From contig NW_003546518.1 in NCBI RefSeq assembly GCF_000090795.2, forward strand, positions 71,004 to 99,922: a stretch of 28,919 nucleotides of DNA. The letters run 5' to 3'. Position numbers and translations under genes: made by a program. Positions 20,101 through 28,919 of this stretch are shown piece after piece (the stretch's first letter is position 1; the number at the start of each line of letters is the position of its first letter). The stretch is from Amphimedon queenslandica. Lineage: Eukaryota; Porifera; Demospongiae; Haplosclerida; Niphatidae. Under the pieces are notes generated by a model. The model saw only the letters and a program-made list of their open reading frames with translations. It was not told the DNA's origin and made no database searches.

Positions 20101-23100
20101 TTACCTTTGATGATGCTGGTAGTTACAGATGTGTATTGACTAATGCTTATGGAAGGACTGAGAGCAACTTTCAACTGATAGTACAAAGTACGTGTGTGTG
20201 TGCACAAATGTAGTATATTTGGATATTCAGTATTTAACCAGAGTTTAATGTATGTTTATACTGTATAGATGGAAATACATGCATTTGCTAAAGTTTTAAT
20301 TTTGCAGTTTGGTACTTATAATAGAATTCAACAAAGCATTAATAGTTAATGGGTGTATCAACAACTCGTGTCTAAACAAGCAAAATTCATTCCTCATGCA
20401 TTTAATTTTATCTGTGAGCATAAAATGAAATTTATGCCTAGCTGTAACTCCTCATTTCTTATTGGAAAATATGAAAGGAGGGTTGCACAAGAAAATGAAC
20501 ATTGCTTATTTTTAGTGTAAACTATTCAAATAGACTCTTTATAGTTGCATTCTTACATTGTACTTGATTTGGGATAGTTAGAGCTTGCTGATATTTTCCT
20601 CTCTCTCTCTCTCTTCCCCTCTCTCCCTCTCTCTCTCCAGGTGTTCCTGATCAAGTTACTAGTGTGACTGTTACTTATTTGTCTTTTTTTTGAAATTCTT
20701 TTCAGATGGAATGTCCCTAGTTCTAATTTTGGTCGTGATCAGCGCTATAATGTTGAATACAGATTAGATCTTGCTGAAGCTAGTTCTTTTAATATAACAG
20801 GACTTACTGATCCCAGTTACCTTCTAACTGATTTTGATTTAAATCGTAATTATACTGTTGTTGTATCCAGTATTAATGAAGTTGGTAGGGGACCTTCCTC
20901 AGATGTTATTACTTTTCCTAGTATCAGTTCAGGTGGGTCTTAATTTGTACCTCTCTCTCTATTCCCTTTTTTCTTTGTTTTTTTCTTTTTTTTTGTTTTT
21001 TCATATGCACATGCATGCATGTACACATACAAGAAAAATTTATTGTCCTTTAAAAAATATTTTTATTTATTTTTATTTATGTAGGTATGGCTAGTTTGCT
21101 TCGTGTCCGTACTCCATCAATATTCATCACTTCTACTCAGATACAAATATTGTGGGAACTCCCTCCTCTCCTTAGACCAACTGGGTGGAGACCAGCTGAG
21201 ATAGGCCGATATGTACTGAATTACAGGTCGACTGATATTGGAAGAGATACCCGTCTACCTGTCAGTAATAACTCATTGAAACATACAATAGAGTCTTTGG
21301 TCCCTAATACTGAGTACAATATCAATATTAATGTGGAATATAGTGAGCCTCAAGGTTTTAAAGGGAATACTGTTAGTATTACTGCAAAGACTAAACCTGC
21401 AGGTAAGATGTATTGTGTAATGTGTATTGGATTTTTTATAAATTTTTAAATAATTACTATAACATAGAAGTTTTGCATGTAACGTTTAATTTTGTGATTC
21501 AAATGTAAAAAATGCAAAATTTAAACTCCCAAATATTAACTTGAATTCTAAATCCAACATGTTTTTAATAATAATTCCCTCATTCCTTACGTATAGATAA
21601 TCTTCCTGAAGTTTCAACTAACCTCAACTCATCAAACATCAACGACACGACTAACCCATCCATCCAAGTAAAATGGGAGCCTCTTTCCCCTGAAGATGGT
21701 CTCGAATTTTTACAACGTTACATTGTACGTGTCAACGTCACTGACCTTGCCGCCATTAGAGGCTTGAGAAGATACCGTCAATTGAATCCAGTCATGACTA
21801 CTCTAGAGTATAATGTTAGTAATGCTGAGAGCCAGTTTGATTTTACTGACATTAAACCGTTCATGTCTTACTCCATTGGAGTTAATGCTGCTCTCCTGGT
21901 TGATGGGCTGGAGAGAGAAGTCCCCATTACTAGACCAACTAGCGTGGACTCACCTGAATCCAGTTAGCGTTACATGTACATGTGTTATTACTGACATTTT
22001 TGTACATGTACCTGTATTTTTGTTGTTTTTAGTTTTTTTAGACTTATTTATGTATTTTCGTATGTACATGTACATGCATTAAGCAGTCAAACAATTTTTC
22101 CCACAAATGTCATGTCAACTAGGAATTTCTTCTCAATTATGTTTTCATGCATGTACATGTATTGGTTAATGTCGTAAAAGTTTGTGCCCCTTTTGTCACA
22201 TTATTCTGCATTTAGAATACTGGCATAAAAGTTCAGTCCTAAACCATAGTAGCAGTAGCACATGGTTTTTACGAATTTGAAAATATGGAGAACTAAAACT
22301 TAAATTGTGAAAACTCTCTCTCTCCAGCCCCTACTGCTCCCACTAATTTCCGGTTCATGGAGATCAGCGTCACGTACGTCCAGTTGGCATGGGACCCTCC
22401 AGAGCCACAAAATGGCATCATAAACTTGTATCAGGTAAAGTACATAATATACTACTAGCCTAACCCTACTAGCTTTGTATTGCCTTTAATTACTGTTTAC
22501 ATGTGGGTGATTTATGTGTATATGTAGAGACTTAGTAAAGACTTTTGTGTACATGTATATTAATCTACCTCTCACTTCTCTCTTTCTTCTCTCTCTCCCC
22601 TCCCTCCCTCTCTCTCTCCCTTTCTCCCTCCCTCTCTCCCTCCCTCTCTCTCTCTCTTTCTCTCACTCTCTCTGTAGATTGATTGGGAAGGAGGTGGTGT
22701 GGGAGGTTCTATAAGAGCTATACCACCTTACATAAGATCTGTTCGAGTATCAAGATTGACTGGAGGTGTGAGGTACACTTTTAAGATAAAAGCCCAGACA
22801 TCAGCTGGCTTTGGAAATGAAGCAGAAATCACTAATTCGACTTCTCTGATAACGATAAGTAATAAATGATACGTGTATTTGTGATTTTGATATCTTTTTT
22901 GCTATATAACAATGCTACATGTACATAATGTACAATGAAGATTTTCTTTCAAAAAATTACAAATTTAATGCTACATGTATTATATATAGAATATATTTAA
23001 TGTGCTGTATAAAAATCTGTGAATGCTACATGTACAATCTACTATAGTCCACCAAGAATGATTATGAACTTTTCTCAATTATGTTCTCATTTATGTACAT

Positions 23101-23866
23101 GTTTGGATCTCAATATCATAATGTACATGAATACTTTTATTTTAGATAGTTTTTAAATCTTCTATTTATTAATACTATAACAGTACTGTTACTCATTATA
23201 ATTTTTATATTGTATTTTTATGATAGGTACTAGAGTGCCATCAACAACAAGTAAGGCAGTTTGTCATTTATATTGTATTTTTATAGTAGATACTATAGCG
23301 CCATCAGCAACAACGGTTTCTAATTCAACTGAGGCTACTGCTGTGCCAACTATAATAATGAATAATGGAGGAAATATTGCTGGATGGATAGTTGTTGTGA
23401 TAGTATTAATATTATTATTGGCTGTATCTATAATTATTATATTAATACTGGTCATGTACATAAAAAGAAATAATCTTAATCAAAAGAGGTACGTGTATAT
23501 AAATGCACACATTTATTGTTTAAAATTTGTGGTTCATAGAAAATCAGATAATGACATTGTAATGGAGTGCAGTCCAGCTTATGCTACAACTGAATTTAAA
23601 ACAAAGTTAGTGACACTACTGACTATTACATTATGTTTATACACGTACACACACATACAGTACTGCTGATGATATACTAATGAAGGATAGTCCAGCATAC
23701 AGTACAGCACAACAAACACAGTCAGTTATATAAAATACAATTATTATTATTATTTAAAAATAGATCAACTGTTGAGCCAGTGTATGATACAGCTAATTAT
23801 GAATATGATACTCCCCTTCCACCACCTTCTACTGAATATGAAATACCAACTGTGACTGATTTATAA
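17192..23866 (+). CDS. Receptor 1: Ig5-FN3(4) single-pass receptor with tyrosine-rich tail; one frameshift
   Basis: Sixteen exons: 17192-17249, 18060-18353, 18439-18729, 18902-19165, 19369-19779, 19915-20187, 20641-20932, 21085-21402, 21597-21962, 22328-22434, 22678-22858, 23227-23250, 23290-23488, 23540-23605, 23661-23720 and 23764-23866. Exon 1 is a signal peptide (MFFRALSCLLCLVMMLPL). Exons 2-6 each hold an Ig domain with paired Cys and, mostly, the core Trp and a D/S-x-G-x-Y-x-C motif. Exons 7, 8, 9 and 10+11 are FN3 domains. Then come a short Thr-rich stalk, a transmembrane helix (WIVVVIVLILLLAVSIIIIL) and an ~85-residue tail. Exon 7 has one extra T in a T8 run; without it the product would be 1101 aa. 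It is a cell-surface adhesion or recognition protein by architecture; the ligand is unknown. Confidence 0.88.
17250..18059 (+). other. Receptor 1 first intron, carrying a hairpin MITE
   Basis: The intron joins the signal-peptide exon (donor GTAAGC) to the first Ig exon (acceptor cattttag). Apart from AT-rich sequence it holds the palindromic element at 17683-17853. Confidence 0.8.
17683..17853. mobile_element. Hairpin MITE with TTA target duplication (Harbinger-like)
   Basis: The element is almost entirely one inverted repeat. The left arm, from AGGCCCCTATACACCAGGC, mirrors the right arm ending GCCTGGTGTATAGTGGCCT, and the 'gcaatctgtggttactttga' block is repeated inverted. TTA flanks both ends (17680-17682 and 17854-17856), the 3-bp TWA duplication typical of PIF/Harbinger. 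No coding capacity. Confidence 0.8.
18060..20187 (+). CDS. Receptor 1 Ig-domain exons (five)
   Basis: Each exon is one Ig domain with phase 1 at both ends. Domain 1 has LTCSHDD and NGTYTCDV. Domain 2 has FTCTVT, ITWNTT and GSYTCTATNEGG. Domain 3 has LNCIASG, YKWDL and GEYVCNV. Domain 4, the longest (137 codons), has an extra Cys-rich leader SNCRVTGSSSCTENC before LQCSF, and VDWFI and AYTCTAF. Domain 5 has FKCDPDYSNPRP and AGSYRCVLTNAYG but no clear core Trp. Many N-glycosylation sequons are present. Confidence 0.88.
20188..20640 (+). other. Receptor 1 intron ending in a CT microsatellite
   Basis: Between the last Ig and the first FN3 exon. The final ~40 bp are (CT)n/(CCCT)n leading straight into ctccag. 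Nothing else is recognised. Confidence 0.8.
20641..22858 (+). CDS. Receptor 1 FN3-domain exons (four domains)
   Basis: Exon 20641-20932 holds the frameshifted FN3 (RWNVPSSN, then NRNYTVVVSSINEVGRGPSS). Exon 21085-21402 has ILWELPP and TEYNININVEYSEPQG. Exon 21597-21962 has VKWEPLSPEDG and uses a weak donor, A|GTTAGC. Exons 22328-22434 and 22678-22858 together form the fourth domain (LAWDPPEPQNGIINLYQ, then VRYTFKIKAQTSAGFGNEA), which is split by a phase-0 intron in the middle, unlike the other domains. Confidence 0.85.
20684..20691 (+). pseudogene. Frameshift in receptor 1: T8 run in the first FN3 exon
   Basis: The acceptor-defined frame reads VPDQVTSVTVTYLSFF and then hits TGA. The FN3 core motif RWNVP resumes in another frame right after the eight Ts. 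With seven Ts the exon would be 291 nt, open throughout and phase 1 to phase 1 like its neighbours. As written it is 292 nt and stops the protein. It may be a homopolymer sequencing error or a real inactivating mutation. Confidence 0.9.
21963..22327 (+). other. Receptor 1 intron between FN3 domains 3 and 4
   Basis: AT-rich DNA with scattered ATGTAC motifs, ending in a short CT run at about 22314-22325 before the acceptor. No gene seen. Confidence 0.75.
22573..22677 (+). repeat. (CT)n tract at a receptor 1 acceptor
   Basis: About 100 bp of CT/CCCT repeats end in ctctgtag at 22677, the acceptor of the second half-exon of FN3 domain 4. It is the plus-strand counterpart of the GA tracts next to minus-strand acceptors. 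Confidence 0.9.
22859..23226 (+). other. Receptor 1 intron before the stalk exons
   Basis: AT-rich, without recognised exon or element. Confidence 0.7.
23290..23866 (+). CDS. Receptor 1 transmembrane and cytoplasmic-tail exons
   Basis: Exons 23290-23488 (stalk, TM, KRNNLNQKR), 23540-23605, 23661-23720 and 23764-23866 make this module. The tail has six tyrosines: two in SPAY contexts, then PVYDTANYEYDTPLPPP and TEYEIP. YDTP and YEIP fit YxxP, the pattern favoured by Crk-type SH2 domains, and PLPPP could bind an SH3 domain. The protein ends VTDL, a fit to a class I PDZ ligand. There is no canonical ITIM or ITAM. The binding roles are inferred from motif knowledge only. Confidence 0.88.
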
Positions 23867-24735
23867 CTTTGCTAGTGTACAAATTATCTATATAGTACAC
23901 GTTTTATATAATCTTGGCTATAAGTGTACCATATTGTTGATTAGATTTTATTTGCAATATTTTTTTGCGAGACTAATTTTTAAATTTTCAGTGAAGTGAG
24001 CAAACTGTCAAAACTGAAGATAAGCAGTAGCACCTGTTTCTAGCATATTATTAGACTTTTTTGTATTAGATCTGTGCCCCTATGCACTGCAACATAGACC
24101 TATTGTATTGTAGTTATCAGTGTGTGTCATTATTTTCCAATTGTTTAATAATGTACTCATCTTTTATGTACATACATTACTATATGCAATACAATTCACA
24201 TAATGTATTTGGTTACTGGTGGATAGTACAATCATGAGATGTGTTTGTGTTACAATTAGAAATGTTTACCAATTTTAGTTAAAATACCACATCTACATTA
24301 GGTTGTAATTAAACTTTTAAATAGCAACAATTAGCAACGTTTATGGACATTCAAATAAGCCAATGATAATGAATTATTTCCAACAATTAGCCTCTTCACA
24401 ATCTCGACAGTTACAATTTCTAACTACACCATATACACCAATGCACTAAGCAATTCTGAATTATGGACATTTAAAAATCTGAACATGAAAGCACTTCCGA
24501 ATATTATATATATTACATTTTTGATTATAATGCTTAGTGATGCATGCATTTATGCATAATTTTATTTTGTTTCAAAATTTTTGAGCAAAGCTCTATACAT
24601 TCTGAACTATACACAGACCTATGTCATCAACAACTCATAGCTCACATGATTCTGTTAGTTTTGGGGAAGAGTTATTTTTTCAATAAAAACTAACTATATA
24701 TAGATTGACAAATAAGAGCAGTGCATCATTCTAGG
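23867..24735 (+). other. Intergenic region between receptors 1 and 2, with receptor 1 3' UTR
   Basis: Bases 24140-24310 are homologous to 28158-28342 downstream of receptor 2 (shared 'gtttaataatgtactc' and 'agttaaaataccacatct'), marking the duplicated 3' flank. An AATAAA lies at about 24682. No promoter motif for receptor 2 could be identified. Confidence 0.7.
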
Positions 24736-27700
24736 ATGACACCCTCAAGTAGTTCTATTTTACACATAAAGCTACTATTACTACTTCAACTGAGGTCTGT
24801 ACATCTATCTGGAAAAGAACCACCTTCTATTCTTCTACCAAGTAATGGTAAGAGAATAAGTATTGCTGATTGCTGAATCTATACTCATATTTAGGTGTTC
24901 AACTGTACCTGCCTTATGAGGACAGGATAATACCTGATTACTCCATGATATATGCTAGCCAGTTTTATGATGAAGATCTGAATGATGATCCTTTTGATAT
25001 TATTGATGCTTTGTGGTGTCAGAGTGCTAACAATAGTGCTACTATTGGAGTGTGGTATTATCCTAATGGAACTGAAGTACCTTTATTTGATGGAAACTTC
25101 ACTGATCCATCAGCTCCTAGTCCAATGTACAGTAAGAGATTCAGTGGTCAGATTGCACTAGCTAGAAGAGAAGGACTATCAGGATATGAAGGTTTATACA
25201 AGTGTATCATTCCTGATGAGAATGGAGTGAATCAAACACTAGTGGTTGGAGCATATACTGATACTGGATACAATAACAATGGTATGTGATGAATATAGAC
25301 TATAATTAATGTACTTCTTTTACAGATGGTCCTGATGCTGATCCTACTATGCAGTTCTCTCTCCTCTCCACTAGTAGATTAGCTACTCCTCCAGTCTTCA
25401 GTCTCAGTTTCAATGTCTCTGATGGTCCTCCTACTACTGTCAGTTGTTCAGTGAATGGGAATGGAATATCTACTGAACTGTCTCGTGTGATAGTGAATGG
25501 ATCAGGATCTGTTACAGAAGTGACAGTAACAAACTTAAATGAAGCTGGCAACTATCAGTGTACTGTATCTAATGTCAGAACTGGTACTATTAAAGGTGTT
25601 ACTGCAGTTCCAAGCACTTCATCATTAAATATATCAGGTTTGAAATCAATTATTGTTATTGATATGAGTAATTATTCAGTATCTGATACTCCAACTGGTT
25701 TAACTGCTACAAGATTAAGTACTGGTTTAGCTCATGTAAGACTCTCCTGGTCTACTGTATCAGGAGCTACTGGTTATGAGGTCTTCAGTAAATTTCCTGG
25801 AATTAATCCTGTTAGTGCAGGCACTACTGCTTCAACAACAATCAATATAACATCAGGATTGTTTCAAGGGATTACATATACTTTCTATGTAGTATCTTAT
25901 GAATCAGCTTCTCTACCTAGTGGTAATGCTTCAGTTATGTTAACAATTAGTAAGATATCAAATCATTAAATTGTCAGTAATTGTTTGCTTTAGGTGATCC
26001 AGTGGTTAGTGATTTCATGACTACATTGATTACAAGTGCTGCCATTACATTAACATGGAGTCCACCAACTGCTGTAGTACCAATTAGTTATAATATTGTT
26101 AGGGATTGTAGGAGAGTATGTGAATCATCAACAACTGGTAGTAGTGAAACATCAGTTTCATCACCACATACTTCAACTGGTATACCTCCTTACAGTCAAT
26201 GTGCCTTTGATCTTATTGGAGTATATGGAACTGAGATAGCTTTTTTTAAAACTAATTATTTAGCTACTACACTTTCAACTGGTAAGTGAACAATTATTAA
26301 TTTTTTTATTATTATTTCTCAATAGCCCCTACTGCACCAGTGGGTGATATTATATTCTCATCAGTAGAGTCAGTCTCAATGACTGTCTCATGGGATGAGG
26401 TACCTTGCAATGGAAGGAATGGACCAATCACTGGATACTACCTCACATACACTAACATCACTTCAAACACTAGTTATACTGTTAATATCACTGGAGGAGA
26501 CAACAGAATGTATAATCTCACAGGATTAATACCATATACTAACTATACTGTGAGTATAATACCTTATAATTATAATATGAATGGACCAGCTAGACAAGAA
26601 ATACAATTAACTGCTGAATCAAGTAAGTCAATGAGATATTGATCAGTTTAACATGATCTTAACACAGTTCCTGGTGCGATATCTGATCTAAGAGATTCAA
26701 GGCCACCAATTGAAATTTTTATTGTATGGAATCATCCTACAGTACCTAATGGTATCATTACAGTATATGAGATAAAATATAGAGAGTCTACCAGTACTGG
26801 TCCATACCATATAACTAACACTACTAACACTTATTACAGTATATTAGGATTGATACCTAATACTAGTTATACTATTGGAGTGAGAGCATATACTAGTATT
26901 GGACCAGGAGAATGGACTAATAGAGAATATACTACTATTGAAATACGTAAGAAATTACTGAGAATACTAGGACGATAATGTTTTAAAAATTTTTAGCTGT
27001 CAATCAAAACTTTTCTATAACAAAGCTCAATTCTACAGCAGTGATGGCTGTGTGGGGTTTTGTTTCTGGAGCTAGTCATTATACTGTCTATTATGAGTCA
27101 ACCAGTAGCTCCTCAAGAAAGAAGAGACAAGTAGAGACAGGAATGAGAGTATTCCCAGGTGATACTACTGGAGGTCTAATAGGAGGTTTAGATCCTAATC
27201 TGAACTACTTGTTCTCTATATCTACATCATTTAATGTTAAATGTATTAATTATGAAGGAAAGAGGACTCAACCAATATCACTAAGTATATAAAAGTGAAA
27301 TAACTTAAATCTATGGTTTGGTTATACTATAGATCTCACTTTAGCTCCTACTGCAGTATCAAGGGCACCAACTGCGATTCAAACATCAGGTAAGTCACTG
27401 GACACTGGTCATATATCAATCACACAACGGTCATGTTACAGGTACTTCACCAGTCACTGTTACAGGAACATCAACAAGTAAGATAGCACAAACCCATTAT
27501 TATCAGTTTACTGACTTGCATTAGCAGTGTTGACTTCATCATCAGTGTCTTTATCATCTGCTCATGGTAAGCAATTTTATAATGAAAATTTATATTTAAT
27601 TCTACTAATAGTTTGTGCTACTGTGACAACTACTGTTACTGTATTAGAAAATAATGGAGGGAATGTTGCTAGATGGATAGTTGGTGTGGCAGTATTAGCA

Positions 27701-28161
27701 TCACTATTGGGTGTATCTGTAATAATTATATTGATGCAGGCTATGTACATAAAAAGAACTAATATTAATCAGAAGAGGTATATAAATGGATGTTTTCATT
27801 ACTTAAAATTTGTGGTTCATAGAAAATCAGATAATGACATTGTAATGGAATGCAGTCCAGCTTATGCTACAACTAAATTTAAAACAAAGTTAGTCACACT
27901 ACTGACTATTAGATTATGTCTATATTATACATGCATACACATGCAGTACTACTGATGATGCATCAGTGAAGGATGGTCCAACATATGATACAGTACAACA
28001 AAGTGAACAAACACAGTCAGTTATATAAAATACAATTATTATTATTATTTGAAGTTATTATTAATAGATCAACTGTTGAGCCAGTGTATGATACAACTAA
28101 TGATGAATATGAGACTTCTCTTCCACCACCTTCTGCTGAATATGAAATACCAACTGTTTAA
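24736..28161 (+). CDS. Receptor 2: Ig2-FN3(5) single-pass receptor, paralogue of receptor 1
   Basis: Fifteen exons: 24736-24847, 24895-25281, 25326-25637, 25680-25949, 25994-26281, 26326-26622, 26668-26946, 26997-27284, 27333-27389, 27442-27477, 27528-27566, 27612-27777, 27823-27888, 27947-28015 and 28068-28161. They total 2760 nt and predict 919 aa with no internal stop. Exon 1 is a signal peptide with the core IKLLLLLQL. The two Ig exons show LWCQS...VWYYPNG...GLYKCII and VSCSVNG...AGNYQCTV. Five FN3 exons follow, then three tiny Thr/Ser/Pro stalk exons, a TM helix and a tail nearly identical to that of receptor 1. Introns are mostly only 40-60 bp, far shorter than in receptor 1. Function is inferred as cell-surface recognition; ligand unknown. 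Confidence 0.9.
25638..25679 (+). other. 42-bp in-frame intron in receptor 2
   Basis: TCAG|GTTTGA...TTATTCAG|TATCTG gives a phase-1 intron at the Ig/FN3 boundary, as at all other domain boundaries here. It is a multiple of three and has no stop, so retention would add 14 residues (starting LKSIIVID) between the domains. Without it the Ig and FN3 modules would be the only fused exon in the gene. Confidence 0.7.
26997..27284 (+). CDS. Receptor 2 last FN3 domain with a basic cleavage-like site
   Basis: A phase 1-1 exon encodes an FN3 domain (AVMAVWGFVSGASHYTVYYES) whose C-C' region carries SSSSRKKRQVETG. RKKR fits the R-x-K/R-R consensus of furin-type proprotein convertases. Cleavage within a membrane-proximal FN3 is known in L1-type adhesion molecules; here it is only predicted. 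Confidence 0.75.
27612..28161 (+). CDS. Receptor 2 transmembrane and cytoplasmic-tail exons
   Basis: Exons 27612-27777, 27823-27888, 27947-28015 and 28068-28161 match those of receptor 1 in order, phase and most residues (WIVGVAVLASLLGVSVIIIL, KSDNDIVMECSPAYATT, STVEPVYDT, EYEIPTV). The introns between them are also alike, showing recent duplication or conversion. Five tail tyrosines remain, including PTYDTV and AEYEIP. The tail stops at PTV and lacks the TDL end of receptor 1. Confidence 0.9.
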
Positions 28162-28339
28162 TAATGTACTCTTCTTTTTATGTTCTCATAATGTATTTGA
28201 TGTGCATACAACATAACATTACCAGTGGATAGTATTATACAAGAAGTGTTTATGTTACAATAATAGAAATGCTTAATAATGTTAGTTAAAATACCACATC
28301 TAGAAATGGGCTTAATGCAAACATCTACATTGAGTTGTG

Positions 28340-28919
28340 CTGAACTATAAAAAATCATTGATCCAAATATCCCAAACAACCTCTTCTTCTTTGAAGCATA
28401 GACACTCTCTCCTACTATCATTGACTGATTATTAATAAACTTAAAAGTGAAACAAAATGTCCAAACTGAAGTGATAATAATGATACTCAATATAATAGAT
28501 GCAAATGAAGAATGAAAAATGGATGCAATAGGACTGGTTATACCCACATAGCAGCCTCCTATGTTATCTATATACTGATAAGTTAAACCAGATCCATCGA
28601 TGAATCCTGAAGAGAGAAGGACAGCAGTGACTATCCACACAATAATGACTATCCACACAATAATGACAAGGACCAGAGCTACCCTTGGACTCATGAACCG
28701 CTTGTGGAGATGAGGCTTTACAATAAAAAGGAACCGATCAATTGATATGAGACTCAATGTCATGTGTTATATAAACACTACAGTAGGTTATATAAGCAGT
28801 GAAACCACAGGATCCTTCCTTCTCCTCATCAGTACTACCAAAGATCCACTCACCAGCAGCTAATGCAACAATGAAGAAAGGAAGAGAGAGTGTCAATACA
28901 AGGTGTGCCAGTATGAGAG
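28340..28919 (-). pseudogene. Rhodopsin-family GPCR fragment, frameshifted and 3'-truncated
   Basis: Read from the right edge, LILAHLVLTLSLPFFIVALA is helix 2, then W-I-F-G, the conserved GSCG Cys and the start of helix 3. After a frame change at 28764 the text continues MTLSLISIDRFLFIVKPHLH (a DRY-type box, here DRF), RFMSPRVALV with helix 4, helix 5 (FASIILSIIIITSVWTF) and SKKKRLFGIFGSMIFY at the start of helix 6. Receptor-like sequence ends near 28340, exactly where the duplicated receptor 3' flank begins; the reading frame beyond that, to 28158, is not GPCR. Helix 1 would lie right of the window. Confidence 0.85.
28630..28665 (-). repeat. 18-bp tandem duplication inside GPCR helix 4
   Basis: The unit actatccacacaataatg occurs twice in perfect tandem (28630-28647, 28648-28665). 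It encodes a doubled six-residue VIIVWI/IVIIVW block, lengthening helix 4 by two turns without shifting the frame. Confidence 0.9.

Noticed and set aside
23540..28161. ITIM or ITAM in the receptor tails
   Set aside because: No tyrosine has the needed I/V/L/S at -2 together with I/V/L at +3; the motifs are YxxP and YDT types instead.
28158..28340. C-terminal part of the minus-strand GPCR-like frame
   Set aside because: This DNA is the duplicated 3' flank of the receptor gene, so the residues are not GPCR sequence.
1..28919. CRISPR array or bacterial operon
   Set aside because: The tandem repeats lack a repeat-spacer pattern, and the genes are spliced animal genes.

Overview
The window looks like animal nuclear DNA, most probably from a demosponge of the Amphimedon type; that name is an inference. 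It is AT-rich, with many short introns (down to about 42 bp), simple-sequence tracts, small terminal-inverted-repeat elements and metazoan receptor domains (receptor tyrosine phosphatase, Ig, FN3, rhodopsin-type GPCR). I assembled the gene models by hand from GT/AG junctions, and within each model every junction keeps the reading phase.

Minus strand, 17106 down to 176. A double-stranded-RNA-binding-domain (dsRBD) gene (about 17106-16807) is followed after only 88 bp by an MBF1/EDF1-like gene (about 16718-13890). The phases also allow the two to be one dsRBD-MBF1 fusion. About 200 bp further on begins a receptor-type protein tyrosine phosphatase (RPTP): signal-peptide exon 13688-13601, a 3.9 kb repeat-filled intron, one Ig-like exon, a threonine-rich stalk with transmembrane segment, an intact first phosphatase domain (D1) and a second domain (D2) with altered catalytic motifs. 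Its last exon lies beyond the left edge.

Plus strand, 17192 to 28161. Two tandem paralogous Ig/FN3 receptors follow. Receptor 1 (17192-23866) has a signal peptide, five Ig domains, four FN3 domains, a transmembrane segment and a tyrosine-rich tail, but carries a 1-nt frameshift in a T8 run. Receptor 2 (24736-28161) has two Ig and five FN3 domains and a near-identical transmembrane/tail module. It was separated from receptor 1 by a duplication whose 3' edge runs into a broken GPCR gene on the minus strand (about 28340-28919).

The introns carry two arrays of one diverged ~180-bp satellite family (1875-3110 and 14985-16135), a three-copy ~0.5 kb tandem repeat (10010-11150), several candidate non-autonomous DNA transposons, and an inverted duplication around a 10-N assembly gap (12324-12333).

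The phosphatase and the two tyrosine-tailed receptors could belong to one cell-surface phosphotyrosine signalling cluster. That is a hypothesis from linkage and tail motifs, not something the sequence proves.
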